The notes below the pieces were generated by a model that worked only from the letters and a program-made list of their open reading frames with translations, was not told where the DNA came from and ran no database searches. Positions 8,999-18,633 of a stretch of 64,000 nucleotides of DNA are shown here, in pieces (the first letter of the stretch is position 1; every line of letters starts with the position of its first letter). The position numbers were made by a program, and so were the translations under genes. Origin of the DNA: DASSFG01 sp035550375 (GTDB taxonomy: Bacteria; Planctomycetota; Planctomycetia; Pirellulales; JAICIG01); assembly GCA_035550375.1 (NCBI GenBank), contig DASZPH010000092.1:1-64000 (forward strand). Direction: 5' to 3'.

Positions 8999-9925
8999 AT
9001 GCCTGAGCTGCCGGAAGTCGAGACGATGCGCCGCGGCATTTCTGGCGTCGTCGGCGGCCGAATCAAGCAAGTCGTCCGGCCGCGCTGCCGGCTGCGGCCA
9101 ATCTCGATCGAGCCTGAACCGAGCCGCTTCCGCCGCCGGATTGTCGGGCGCACCATCACGGGCGTCGATCGCCTCGGCAAGCGTCTGGTGCTGAGACTCG
9201 ACGGCAAGGATGGACACAGCCCCGACGCTATCGTCATCGAACCGCGGATGACCGGGCTGGTGCTGGTGGCCGATCCTCCGGATCGAGAACATCTCCGTTT
9301 CGGCTTCGAGCTTACGGGCGGGAGCGTGCCGGAAGTGTGGTTCTGGGACCGCCGGGGACTCGGTTCGGTGCGGTTACTCACGGTCGCCGAACTGGAGTCC
9401 CGTTTTGGCCTGGACCGCGTTGGCCCCGACGCCCTGCAGATTTCGTCAGATGAGATGATGACCCGCATGGCCGCCAGCCGCCGGGAGATCAAAGTTGCCC
9501 TGCTCGATCAACGGGCGCTGGCCGGCGTCGGCAACCTGTACGCCTCGGAGATCCTGCACCTGGCGGGTGTCCACCCGCACCGGCGTTGTGACGAGATGAA
9601 GCCCGCCGATTGGCAGCAAGTCCACGCCGCCATGCGCGAAGTGCTTCAAGAGGCCATCCGGTACGAAGGTTCCACGCTCGCCGACGGAACCTATCGCAAC
9701 GCGCTCAACAACGCGGGCAACTACCAGCACCATCACCGCGTTTACGACCGGGCCGACCAGCCTTGCGGCGTGTGTGGAACGATCATCGTGCGTGTGGTGC
9801 AAGCTCAGCGGTCGACCTTCTTCTGCCCGCGGTGCCAACCGCTTCGTCGCCTTTCGCCCCCGCGAAAGGGCGTTCTTTCGGGGGAGCGAAAGACGACTTC
9901 GGCATCGCTTTCAAACAGAGCCTAA
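8999..9925 (+). CDS. mutM: Formamidopyrimidine-DNA glycosylase (Fpg/MutM)
   Basis: The product starts MPELPEVE, so Pro2 is the catalytic N-terminal nucleophile and Glu3 the acid. The beta-hairpin Lys (DRLGKRLV), the helix-two-turn-helix segment (DQRALAGVGNLYASE) and the C-terminal zinc finger with CGVCG and CPRC all stand in order. The enzyme removes oxidised purines such as 8-oxoguanine and nicks the abasic site. At 308 residues it is about 30 longer than usual: after CPRCQP the tail is encoded by a palindromic repeat at 9851-9892 and is not family sequence. Transcription diverges from the recG group. Confidence 0.97.
   Translation: MPELPEVETMRRGISGVVGGRIKQVVRPRCRLRPISIEPEPSRFRRRIVGRTITGVDRLGKRLVLRLDGKDGHSPDAIVIEPRMTGLVLVADPPDREHLRFGFELTGGSVPEVWFWDRRGLGSVRLLTVAELESRFGLDRVGPDALQISSDEMMTRMAASRREIKVALLDQRALAGVGNLYASEILHLAGVHPHRRCDEMKPADWQQVHAAMREVLQEAIRYEGSTLADGTYRNALNNAGNYQHHHRVYDRADQPCGVCGTIIVRVVQAQRSTFFCPRCQPLRRLSPPRKGVLSGERKTTSASLSNRA
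9851..9892. repeat. Palindromic REP-like repeat in the 3-prime end of mutM
   Basis: Two 18-base arms (9851-9868 and 9875-9892) pair at 16 of 18 positions around a 6-base loop. Each arm is itself a small palindrome of CTTTCG and CGAAAG. Such CTTTCG/CGAAAG elements are typical of dispersed repeats. It codes for part of the extra MutM tail. Confidence 0.6.
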
Positions 9926-10125
9926 TCCGAAGTGCCAGCCCGTTGACCTTCGGCCCTCGGTCTCGTGCTTTAAGCTCGCGTCAGCCGCCACTTTTAACCG
10001 CCAAACATTGCCTGACCGGTAACGGCGCGGTTTAATGACGGCACTGAGACCACAGTATGCGAGCGGAAGGGACCGATTGCCTTCACCTCCCATCTTTCAA
10101 CCATCGCCAAGCTTGGAGAATTCCT

Positions 10126-11190
10126 ATGACACGCCCCAGCAGGTCCTGCCCCGATTGTGACCGTTCGCCCGCGTCGTCCGACCGGCCGGCCAGCCGGCGT
10201 GAGTTTTTGAAGGCCACCGCCGCCGCTTCGGCAGCCGCCGTCGCCACAACGACGCTGCCGATCTGGTCGCCCGCGGTCCAGGCCGCGGGGTCCGAACCGT
10301 CGGCGCCCGAGTCTCTGGTCAAGGTGCTCTACGACTCGCTCAGCGACGCCCAGCGCAAGGCCGTTTGCTTCGACTGGGATTTCCAGGAGTCGGAGCGTGG
10401 CCTGCTGCGCACGCGCGTGGCCAACAACTGGCACATCACCAAGCCGGAAATCAACAGCGATTTCTTCACCCGCGACCAGCAGGCGTGCGTTCGCCAGATT
10501 TTTGAGGGGATCATTCAACCCGAGTGGCACAAGCGGATCGACAAGCAGCTCGACGACGACGCCGGCGGGTTCGGCAACGACCAGAACATCGCCATCTTCG
10601 GCAAGCCGGGCGACGGCAAATTCGAGTTCGTGATGACCGGCCGTCACATGACCCTGCGTTGCGACGGCAACTCGGCTGATCATGTGGCCTTCGGCGGACC
10701 GATCTTCTACGGCCACGCCGCCAGCGGCTTCAACGAGCCGGCCTCGCACGAGGGGAACGTCTTCTGGCCCCAGGCCGTGGAGGCCAACAAGCTCTTCCCC
10801 ATGCTCGACGGCAAACAGCAAAAACTGGCGCTGGTCGAAAAGATTCCCGTGGAGCAGCAGGTCGCCTTCCGCGGCAACGGTCAACTTCCGGGAATTCCCG
10901 TCACGGAGCTTTCGGCCGACCAGAAAGAGCAGGTTCAGCGGGTTTTGCAGAAGCTGCTCGATCCCTACCGCCAGTCGGACCGCGACGAGGTGGCGAATTG
11001 CCTGAAGGCCCAGGGGGGGCTCGATCGCTGCTCCCTGGCGTTCTATAAGGAAGGCGACATCGGAAACGACCAGGTCTGGGACTGCTGGCGGCTTGAGGGC
11101 CCGGCGTTCGTCTGGTATTTCCGCGGCACGCCCCACGTTCACGTGTGGGTGAACGTGTCCGACGATCCCTCGGTGGCGACCAACGCCTGA
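10126..11190 (+). CDS. DUF3500 family protein, Tat-exported
   Basis: The 354-residue product carries a twin-arginine signal SRREFLKATAAAS (Arg24-Arg25) followed by an Ala-rich hydrophobic stretch and a cleavage-like VQAAG site. The mature part resembles DUF3500 (LYDSLSDAQRKAVCFDWD near its start; FGGPIFYGHAA and GTPHVHVWVNV later). The family has no proven enzyme activity; His residues in YGHAA and PHVHVW suggest a metal site. Start ATG 10126 follows GGAG by 8 bases. A weak inverted repeat (ACGCCT at 11183-11188 with AGGCGT at 11196-11201) at the stop codon could act as a terminator. Confidence 0.8.
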   Translation: MTRPSRSCPDCDRSPASSDRPASRREFLKATAAASAAAVATTTLPIWSPAVQAAGSEPSAPESLVKVLYDSLSDAQRKAVCFDWDFQESERGLLRTRVANNWHITKPEINSDFFTRDQQACVRQIFEGIIQPEWHKRIDKQLDDDAGGFGNDQNIAIFGKPGDGKFEFVMTGRHMTLRCDGNSADHVAFGGPIFYGHAASGFNEPASHEGNVFWPQAVEANKLFPMLDGKQQKLALVEKIPVEQQVAFRGNGQLPGIPVTELSADQKEQVQRVLQKLLDPYRQSDRDEVANCLKAQGGLDRCSLAFYKEGDIGNDQVWDCWRLEGPAFVWYFRGTPHVHVWVNVSDDPSVATNA

Positions 11191-11201
11191 CGCGGAGGCG
11201 T
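11183..11201 (+). terminator. Weak candidate terminator hairpin
   Basis: ACGCCT and AGGCGT pair as a 6-base stem with a 7-base loop, followed by TTTAT. It overlaps the stop codon of the DUF3500 gene. The short stem makes this tentative. Confidence 0.25.
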
Positions 11202-11247
11202 TTATCCCAGGCGTCGCGCCTTGCGGGCGGGGGACGGCCGCAGGCCG

Positions 11248-11272
11248 GATCAGACAGGCACCGATCAGACAG
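11248..11272. repeat. Short direct repeat
   Basis: GATCAGACAG occurs at 11248-11257 and again at 11263-11272, a 15-base period. It sits in the otherwise featureless gap between the DUF3500 and PilZ-like genes and could be a protein-binding site or chance. Confidence 0.3.
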
Positions 11273-11485
11273 ATCGTTAAACCCGGCACAACCGTGCGGT
11301 GTCGCGGTTAGCGGGGTTCGCTTGCGCGCCCGCAGGTTCGCTTTTGCTTACCCCGCCGGGCGGGCGATCGTTTGCGACTTCTCTTTCCCTAAGCTAAGGA
11401 ACTATTGCGTGCCGCCTGCGCGGGCTGCCTCCGGGGCCCGCCCGGCTTTTAGAGGCGCGTTGCGCGTAGCGGGGGGGCTCTCGAC

Positions 11486-11869
11486 ATGGCTATTATGCGA
11501 CCACGGCACGACGACGTGGCTTTTTACAAGGATGTCCACAGGCTGATCACGCGGCAGCTCCAGGGGGACCGTCGCGCCGGTGACCGCAGCGCCTATCGTT
11601 GTGTGCAGCGGATCGCCCCACTAGTCGGCGATAGTCTTCCTCCGTTGTCCGAGTTTCGGGAGGTAAAGTGCCAGGACCTTTCTCCGGGCGGCTTTTCCTT
11701 CCTGTGCGACGCTCCGCCCGATCATGAGGATTATGCCGTCGAGCTCGGCAAGGCCCCCGTGTTGATCTACGTGACCGCGCGCATCATGCACATTTCCGAA
11801 GTCCGCAGCGGTTCTCGAGTGCAGTTCCTTGCCGGTTGCCGCTTCACCGGGCGGCTGCGCGACGAATAG
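11486..11869 (+). CDS. PilZ-like domain protein
   Basis: The 127-residue soluble product has the PilZ layout: an Arg-rich N-terminal stretch (DRRAGDRSAYR), then QDLSPGGFSF, which fits the D/N-x-S-x-x-G signature, and a late beta strand VTARIMHISEV. PilZ domains bind cyclic di-GMP through the Arg cluster and the DxSxxG loop. The Arg cluster is RRxxxR rather than exact RxxxR, so binding is likely but not certain. The start could also be the second ATG, 9 bases later. It stands alone between the DUF3500 and diadenylate cyclase genes. Confidence 0.65.
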   Translation: MAIMRPRHDDVAFYKDVHRLITRQLQGDRRAGDRSAYRCVQRIAPLVGDSLPPLSEFREVKCQDLSPGGFSFLCDAPPDHEDYAVELGKAPVLIYVTARIMHISEVRSGSRVQFLAGCRFTGRLRDE

Positions 11870-12062
11870 ATAGTCGCAGCATCGTAGAGTGTCGAAGGGC
11901 GTCCGCGGCGCGCCGTCGCGCTGGCGGACGTGCATGATCGCTGCCTTGGCGCCGATGCCAACTTGCCGTGCGACAGCGAAAAATCACTTATTGCCCAGGG
12001 AGTATAAAACCCGTACATTTCCTCGGTCGCCGTCAAAAAAAAGGGCCTTGGCCCTCCGCCAG

Positions 12063-12989
12063 ATGCAATTGCTGAAGTTCACCGACGAGTTCGCTACGGT
12101 CTACGAAGCCGCCACCGCGTTGGCTCGCAACTGCGGCGCCCATGCCGTGCTGCTCCTCCTCGACAGCCCGACCGATTGGCAGCAACTCAAGCAGCGGGCG
12201 GGGGGGGAACCGGTGATCGTGGCCGCGGACGCTCCTGAACAACTGGCCGGAGCCAAGGCGGCCGGCTTGCTTCCGGTGGTGCTCGACATGCCGGAAAGCC
12301 CCGTCTACGACAAACTTTCTCAGGCCCTGCTCGAGGCGGTCGCCGACGAATTTGTCCGGCCCGGCGCTCGCGTCGTGGCCGTCTACAGCGGCTTCGAGGC
12401 GCGGGCGCTCGATTCGATCAGCGTCATCGACCTCGGTGATCACCTGGGCCGGCTCACCGTGCGCGACTTGCAGCAGCTTGAGACCCGTGTGCCGCTCGAT
12501 ACGTTGCAGACGGTCGTGAACCTGGCTCTGGAAATCGGGCGTGAGGGGCGCGAGGGGAAGCCCGTCGGCACCCTGTTCGTGGTGGGCGACACGCCCAAAG
12601 TCCGCCGGATGTGCCGCTCGGCCGGCTTCGATCCGGTGAAGGGCTACAGCCGCAAGGAGCGGAACCTGAAAAGCGCGCGCGTTCGGGAAGCCATCAAGGA
12701 GATCGCCCAGATGGACGGCGCCATCATCGTGGCCGCCGACGGGACGGTGGAGTTGGCCGCCCAATACATTGACGCCCCGGCGACGAGCATCACGCTCTCC
12801 AAGGGTCTCGGCGCCCGCCACTGGGCGGCGGCGTCGATCAGCCGTGCGACCAAGGCCGTGGCCGTGGCCGTGAGCGAGTCGAACGGCACGGTGCGCATCT
12901 TTCAGAGCGGTGAGGTGGTTTTGCGGATCGAACCCTTCCGGCGCCCCATGAAATGGCGCGAGTTCGAATACGAACCGCCCGGTGAATAG
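12063..12989 (+). CDS. Diadenylate cyclase, DacZ-like (PK-C-like domain plus DAC domain)
   Basis: The 308-residue product has a C-terminal DAC (DisA_N) domain with the nucleotide motif DGA at residues 218-220 and GLGARHWAAA at 248-257, equivalent to the GTRHRAA motif. The N-terminal 190 residues resemble the pyruvate-kinase C-terminal-like alpha/beta domain found in archaeal DacZ. Such enzymes make cyclic di-AMP from two ATP. The motif is RHW rather than the usual RHR, an unusual change at a phosphate-contacting position. Start is uncertain: ATG 12063 lacks a ribosome site, while TTG 12048 in the same frame follows AAAAAAAGGG. The flavoprotein gene follows within 14 bases or overlaps. Confidence 0.8.
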   Translation: MQLLKFTDEFATVYEAATALARNCGAHAVLLLLDSPTDWQQLKQRAGGEPVIVAADAPEQLAGAKAAGLLPVVLDMPESPVYDKLSQALLEAVADEFVRPGARVVAVYSGFEARALDSISVIDLGDHLGRLTVRDLQQLETRVPLDTLQTVVNLALEIGREGREGKPVGTLFVVGDTPKVRRMCRSAGFDPVKGYSRKERNLKSARVREAIKEIAQMDGAIIVAADGTVELAAQYIDAPATSITLSKGLGARHWAAASISRATKAVAVAVSESNGTVRIFQSGEVVLRIEPFRRPMKWREFEYEPPGE

Positions 12990-13002
12990 GCCGGCCGCGG
13001 CA

Positions 13003-14442
<1,440 letters not shown>

Positions 14443-14490
14443 TTCAGCGTCGTCGTCTCCCACGTTGAACCCATCCGCGATGCCGAAGAC

Positions 14491-15318
14491 CTAATCTGTC
14501 GGTCGCGGTTGCCGCAGGAACCGCTCCAGCCCGGCAAGATCGTCGGTACCGATCAGGTCGACTTCCGCGGCCAGTAACTCTTGCCACACGGTGTCTTTTT
14601 CGGGCGTCGCCCAGAATCGGAGCCGGCATCCGCGGTCATGCGCTCGACGCACGATCTCGCGCAGCTTCGCTCTCTCGGCGTCGGGAAACGGCCCCTCACC
14701 ACGCCAGCGAAAATGCAACATCCAATTGTCGCTGATCAATGGGAGTAGGTAAGCCGGCGCGTCTGTGTAGAGATCGCTCAGGCGGCCGTCGATGCCGACA
14801 TAACGCGGCCGGTCGGCGGCAATCGTCTCTCGGGCGCGATCCCCCGAAACGACCACCGTGACGGCCTTCGTTTCCAGGCGTTGATCTCCGAACACGGAAA
14901 CGATGTCGTCGTATTCCGCCAGCAACTTTGCGAGTGCCTGATAGCTTGCCTTGCCGTCGGCCTTGATATCGACTAACAGGGTCAGAGGAGGGCCGCCGGG
15001 CCAGATCCGCCCATTGCCGGCTCGGGCCTTCTCGCGCAGCGGATCGAGGTAGAGCCGCTTCAAGGTTCGGTCGGGCTTCAGCTCGAAGCGGGTATGGCCG
15101 ACGAGCAACTTCCCGTCGACCAGAAACACGTCGGCTTCGACGCTCGTGAAACCATGATCGAGTGCGTCGAGGAGCGGCCGTTTGTGGAGGTAGTCGTTGT
15201 GCGCATGGGCGTGCCTAAGAGGCGCCGTGAGCGGCGGCTCGTCGCCCTTGGCCAGCCCGGTGAGCGGCAGAATCACCACGATCACCAGACGAAGAGACGG
15301 TTGGAATGGAGCTGGCAT
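14491..15318 (-). CDS. Secreted PLC-like/glycerophosphodiester phosphodiesterase-like protein
   Basis: The 275-residue product starts MPAPFQPSLRLVIVVILPL, a signal peptide. The mature part opens with HAHNDYLHKRPLLDAL, followed by VEADVFLVDGKLLVGH and LLVDIKADG. These are the catalytic His and the Glu/Asp metal ligands of the PLC-like TIM-barrel phosphodiesterase superfamily. It probably hydrolyses a phosphodiester outside the cytoplasmic membrane; the exact substrate is unknown. Start ATG 15318 follows AAGG by 6 bases. It converges with the flavoprotein gene and diverges from the alpha/beta hydrolase gene. Confidence 0.75.
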   Translation of the reverse strand: MPAPFQPSLRLVIVVILPLTGLAKGDEPPLTAPLRHAHAHNDYLHKRPLLDALDHGFTSVEADVFLVDGKLLVGHTRFELKPDRTLKRLYLDPLREKARAGNGRIWPGGPPLTLLVDIKADGKASYQALAKLLAEYDDIVSVFGDQRLETKAVTVVVSGDRARETIAADRPRYVGIDGRLSDLYTDAPAYLLPLISDNWMLHFRWRGEGPFPDAERAKLREIVRRAHDRGCRLRFWATPEKDTVWQELLAAEVDLIGTDDLAGLERFLRQPRPTD

Positions 15319-15471
15319 AGTAACCTTGATCTGCTGGTCTGGCGGCATTGTAGACGTTCTCGCGCTGCCGGGAAGCGTGGGGTGGTGCGTCGTGCATTGC
15401 CAGCGCTGCCCACGGTGACCAAACTAGGACTGGTCATCTGCGACGACCGCCCCGCCCCTGGAGCCCCTGCC

Positions 15472-17514
15472 ATGTTCGCCCGCCGCCGTGTCCTCCTGCC
15501 GGCAATTTTTCTCATCGCCTCGCATTCTTTCTTTGCCCTTGCCCAGGCGCAACCGCTCGGTCAACCCGATCGCGGCGAGCCGGGCGACGAGATGATTCAA
15601 GCGTATCTGGCCCACGAAGCCGCCAAGATCTCGGCCCGCTTCGGCGAAGACCTTTCTTCAAAGAGCGAATGGGAAGCGAAGCGCCCGGCTTACGTCGAAC
15701 AGTATTTTTACATGCTCGGCCTGTCCCCTCGTCCGGAGAAAACACCGCTGACGGCGACCGTCACCGGCTCGTTGAAAGGGGACGGCTACCTCGTCGACAT
15801 GCTCCACTATCAGAGCCGTCCGGGGCTGTACGTGACGGGCAACCTTTACCGGCCGGCAGGAGTGCAACCAGGAGAAAAGCTGCCGGCAGTTTTTTATGTC
15901 TGCGGCCATTCGGGCCGCGGGCGAAACGGCAACAAGGTCGCCTTCCAATCGCACGGCATCTGGTTCGCCCGCCACGGCTACCTCTGCCTGATCGTCGACA
16001 CGCTGCAGTTGGGCGAGATCGCCGCCTTCCATCACGGCACCTACAACTTGGGCCGTTGGTGGTGGCACTCGCGCGGCTATACGCCAGCAGGCGTTGAAGC
16101 GTGGAACGGCGTCCGCGGCATCGACTATCTCGTCAGCCGGCCCGATGTCGATCCCGACCGGATCGCCGTAACGGGGATCAGCGGCGGAGGGGCGGCGACG
16201 TTTTGGATCGCTGCGGCCGACGAACGGGTCAAGGTGGCCGTGCCCGTCAGCGGCATGGCCGATCTGGAATCGTACGTCTCCAACCGCGTCATCAACGGCC
16301 ACTGCGACTGCATGTTTCTTTACAACACGTTTCAATGGCCTTGGACCCGCATCGCCGAGCTCGTCGCTCCGCGGGCCCTACTGTTTGTCAACAGCGACCA
16401 GGACGCCATTTTTCCCATGGACGCCAACGAGCGGATCATCCATCGCCTGGAGCGGGTTTACAGCCTGCACGGCGCCGGCGATCGGGTCGACGCGGTGGTG
16501 AGCGTCGGCGGCCACGCCTATCGACAGGACATCCGGCAAGCCGCGTTTCGCTTCATCAACGCTCACCTGAAGGGTGACGCACGGCCCGTGCTCGACAGCG
16601 AGATCGACGTCGTCAGCGAAGGAGGCAATCCGGAGAAATATCCGATCCCGCCCGAGTCGTTGCGAGTGTTCCCGACCGACGATCTCCTGCCGGCCGATCA
16701 GATCAACCAGAGCGTTGACGAGCGGTTTGTGCCGCTGGCCGACATTCGTTTGCCCGAAGCGGATCATTTCGACGAGTGGCGCCGGAAGTTAGCGGGCGAA
16801 CTGCGGCGCGTGACCTTCGGTTACTTCCCCGAGCAGATACGGGCGGCGAAGAAACTGGGGGATGCGGAGAACGCTGCCGAGCGGCTCGAATCGGAGGCGG
16901 GGATCGAGCTTCGCCTGCGAGGTTACAAAGCGGCGCCCGCGGGCGCCCGTAACATCCTGCTGGCGGTTTTGAGCGAGGACGAAGCCGGCACGGAGCCGGA
17001 GTGGCTGAAGGCTCACGTCTCTTCTGATGAACGGGTCGTGTATTGCGAGGCGCGAGGCGTGGGGGCGACGCGCTGGACCCGCAAAAACCCGCCAAACTAC
17101 GTGGAACGTTCGCACGTTTTGTTGGGCCGGACGGTCGACACGGGAAGGGTCTGGGACGTGATCGCCGCGGCCAGGTATCTTTCAACACCTGCCGTGTCAA
17201 ACGGCACGAAGAGGTCGGTTACCGTTGCGGGGCGGGGGGCCGCGGGAATCATCGCGGCGTATGCGGCCGCGCTTGCCGACGACATCGCGGGCGCGATCCT
17301 TGTTTCTCCCGTCAAGACACACATGGACGCCGCGGCGCCGCAGCTTCTCAACGTGCTCCGCGTCTGCGACGTGCCGGACGCCCTGGGCCTCCTGGCCCCA
17401 CGGCCGCTGAAGATCGTAGGGGGCGACCGATCGACATTCGCCAGGACGCTGGCGATCTACACGGCCGCCGGCGCCGAAGAGAAGATTGCGTTCGAGGAAC
17501 AAGCGGCGGAATAA
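15472..17514 (+). CDS. Secreted alpha/beta hydrolase with tandem hydrolase domains (acetyl-xylan-esterase-like)
   Basis: The 680-residue product begins MFARRRVLLPAIFLIASHSF, a signal peptide ending at LAQAQ. Residues 90-380 form an alpha/beta hydrolase related to acetyl xylan esterase/prolyl-oligopeptidase-like esterases: VCGHSGRG near the oxyanion, nucleophile elbow GISGGG with Ser237, NSDQDAIFPMD for the acid and VGGHAYRQ for the His. Residues 480-680 look like a second hydrolase lobe, but the elbow position reads AGRGAAG (587-592) with no Ser, so it is probably inactive. GGAG lies 9 bases before ATG 15472. The frame is open further upstream but that part overlaps the divergent gene. Confidence 0.78.
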   Translation: MFARRRVLLPAIFLIASHSFFALAQAQPLGQPDRGEPGDEMIQAYLAHEAAKISARFGEDLSSKSEWEAKRPAYVEQYFYMLGLSPRPEKTPLTATVTGSLKGDGYLVDMLHYQSRPGLYVTGNLYRPAGVQPGEKLPAVFYVCGHSGRGRNGNKVAFQSHGIWFARHGYLCLIVDTLQLGEIAAFHHGTYNLGRWWWHSRGYTPAGVEAWNGVRGIDYLVSRPDVDPDRIAVTGISGGGAATFWIAAADERVKVAVPVSGMADLESYVSNRVINGHCDCMFLYNTFQWPWTRIAELVAPRALLFVNSDQDAIFPMDANERIIHRLERVYSLHGAGDRVDAVVSVGGHAYRQDIRQAAFRFINAHLKGDARPVLDSEIDVVSEGGNPEKYPIPPESLRVFPTDDLLPADQINQSVDERFVPLADIRLPEADHFDEWRRKLAGELRRVTFGYFPEQIRAAKKLGDAENAAERLESEAGIELRLRGYKAAPAGARNILLAVLSEDEAGTEPEWLKAHVSSDERVVYCEARGVGATRWTRKNPPNYVERSHVLLGRTVDTGRVWDVIAAARYLSTPAVSNGTKRSVTVAGRGAAGIIAAYAAALADDIAGAILVSPVKTHMDAAAPQLLNVLRVCDVPDALGLLAPRPLKIVGGDRSTFARTLAIYTAAGAEEKIAFEEQAAE

Positions 17515-17518
17515 CCGG

Positions 17519-18466
17519 CTAGCTCACTCGAATCTCGAAGCAAGCGCGGACTTGCTCGCCCGGGTTCAGCACGCGGAGGCCCGCGTCGATGCCGGTGGCC
17601 TGCAATTCGTAAGCGTCAGGAGCGCACGTGTAGGGCTCGATGCACACGGCCTCGCGATGCGGCGGGTTGTAAATTACGCACTCCCGAAAGGCCGCGTCGA
17701 AGATCAGCTCCAGCGTACGGCCCGATTGGGGATCTTCGATTTTCGTCAGCACTTGGCCGTCGCTCGCGCTGAGCCCCGTGAAGACGTCGTCGAACCGCAT
17801 GTCGGCAAAACGAATTCCTGCGTTCAGATTACCGCGATCGGCTGCGGCGAGCCGGCGTCCCGTGGGAAGCATATTTCGCAGTTCCCAGTATTCAGCGGTC
17901 GGCACCGTCACGCGGCAGTCGTCTGGCCGGCCGCCGGCGCCCAGCGGCAGGCGGAAATAAGGGTGCAACCCCAGGCCGAAGGGGAGCCGCGTCGGACCCG
18001 GATTGTGCACTTCGATCTCACAGCCGAGCGTGTTGTGACGAAGCTCATAGCTGACCGTCAGCCGGAAGTCGCCCGGCCAGCGCTTGCTGAGTCCCGGCTC
18101 GTCGACCGAGGCGTGGAACTCTCCCGTGGTCCGTTGCGGAAGCATTTCTGTGATCCGCCAGGGTCGGTTGAGAACAAAGCCGTGAATGGCGTTGCCCAGC
18201 CCATCGTCGCTGCCCAGCGGATACGTTGCCCCTTCATAGGCCAGGAACGATCCGCGAAGCCGCCCCGGAAAGGGAAAGAGGATCGGAATGCCGCTGTGCG
18301 AAGGCCGCCCCTGCCCGGAAAGCAAAGCATCTTCCGACCACAAAACTTCGATCGCCTCGCCGTCGACGACGGGTCGGAAGCTGAAACAGTTGAAACCGAG
18401 GCCGCTGAGAATCTGAGCCGTTGCCCCAGTCTGGGCGTCGGCGAGTGTAACGGGCTCCAACTGCAT
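17519..18466 (-). CDS. Aldose 1-epimerase family protein
   Basis: The 315-residue product has the galactose mutarotase beta-sandwich: IPILFPFPGRLR for the Asn/Arg substrate loop region (Phe-Pro-Phe-Pro-Gly-Arg), NAIHGFVLNRPW with the first catalytic His, GLGLHPYFRLP with the second His, and EPYTCAPDAYEL near the C-terminus with the catalytic Glu. It interconverts alpha and beta anomers of hexoses. ATG 18466 follows GGGGAG by 5 bases. A much longer overlapping frame upstream has no family similarity. The gene ends 4 bases from the convergent hydrolase gene. Confidence 0.87.
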   Translation of the reverse strand: MQLEPVTLADAQTGATAQILSGLGFNCFSFRPVVDGEAIEVLWSEDALLSGQGRPSHSGIPILFPFPGRLRGSFLAYEGATYPLGSDDGLGNAIHGFVLNRPWRITEMLPQRTTGEFHASVDEPGLSKRWPGDFRLTVSYELRHNTLGCEIEVHNPGPTRLPFGLGLHPYFRLPLGAGGRPDDCRVTVPTAEYWELRNMLPTGRRLAAADRGNLNAGIRFADMRFDDVFTGLSASDGQVLTKIEDPQSGRTLELIFDAAFRECVIYNPPHREAVCIEPYTCAPDAYELQATGIDAGLRVLNPGEQVRACFEIRVS

Positions 18467-18633
18467 GGAACTCCCCTGGATTTCTATCGAACAAGGCCGA
18501 CCCGCGTCACTGCGGGCCGGTGCTAAGGATCGGCGAAATTCTGACAGGCAAGGTCGCTCCGGCCCTTCGTCGCCGGAACAGGCTGGTGGCGGTAAATATA
18601 ACGCGGCCGGTGCCTTCTGTGAATGCCTCGCGT

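Noticed and set aside
9994..11289. A 431-codon frame antisense to the DUF3500 gene
   Set aside because: The opposite strand encodes a Tat signal and DUF3500 protein with a ribosome site; this is a GC-driven mirror frame.
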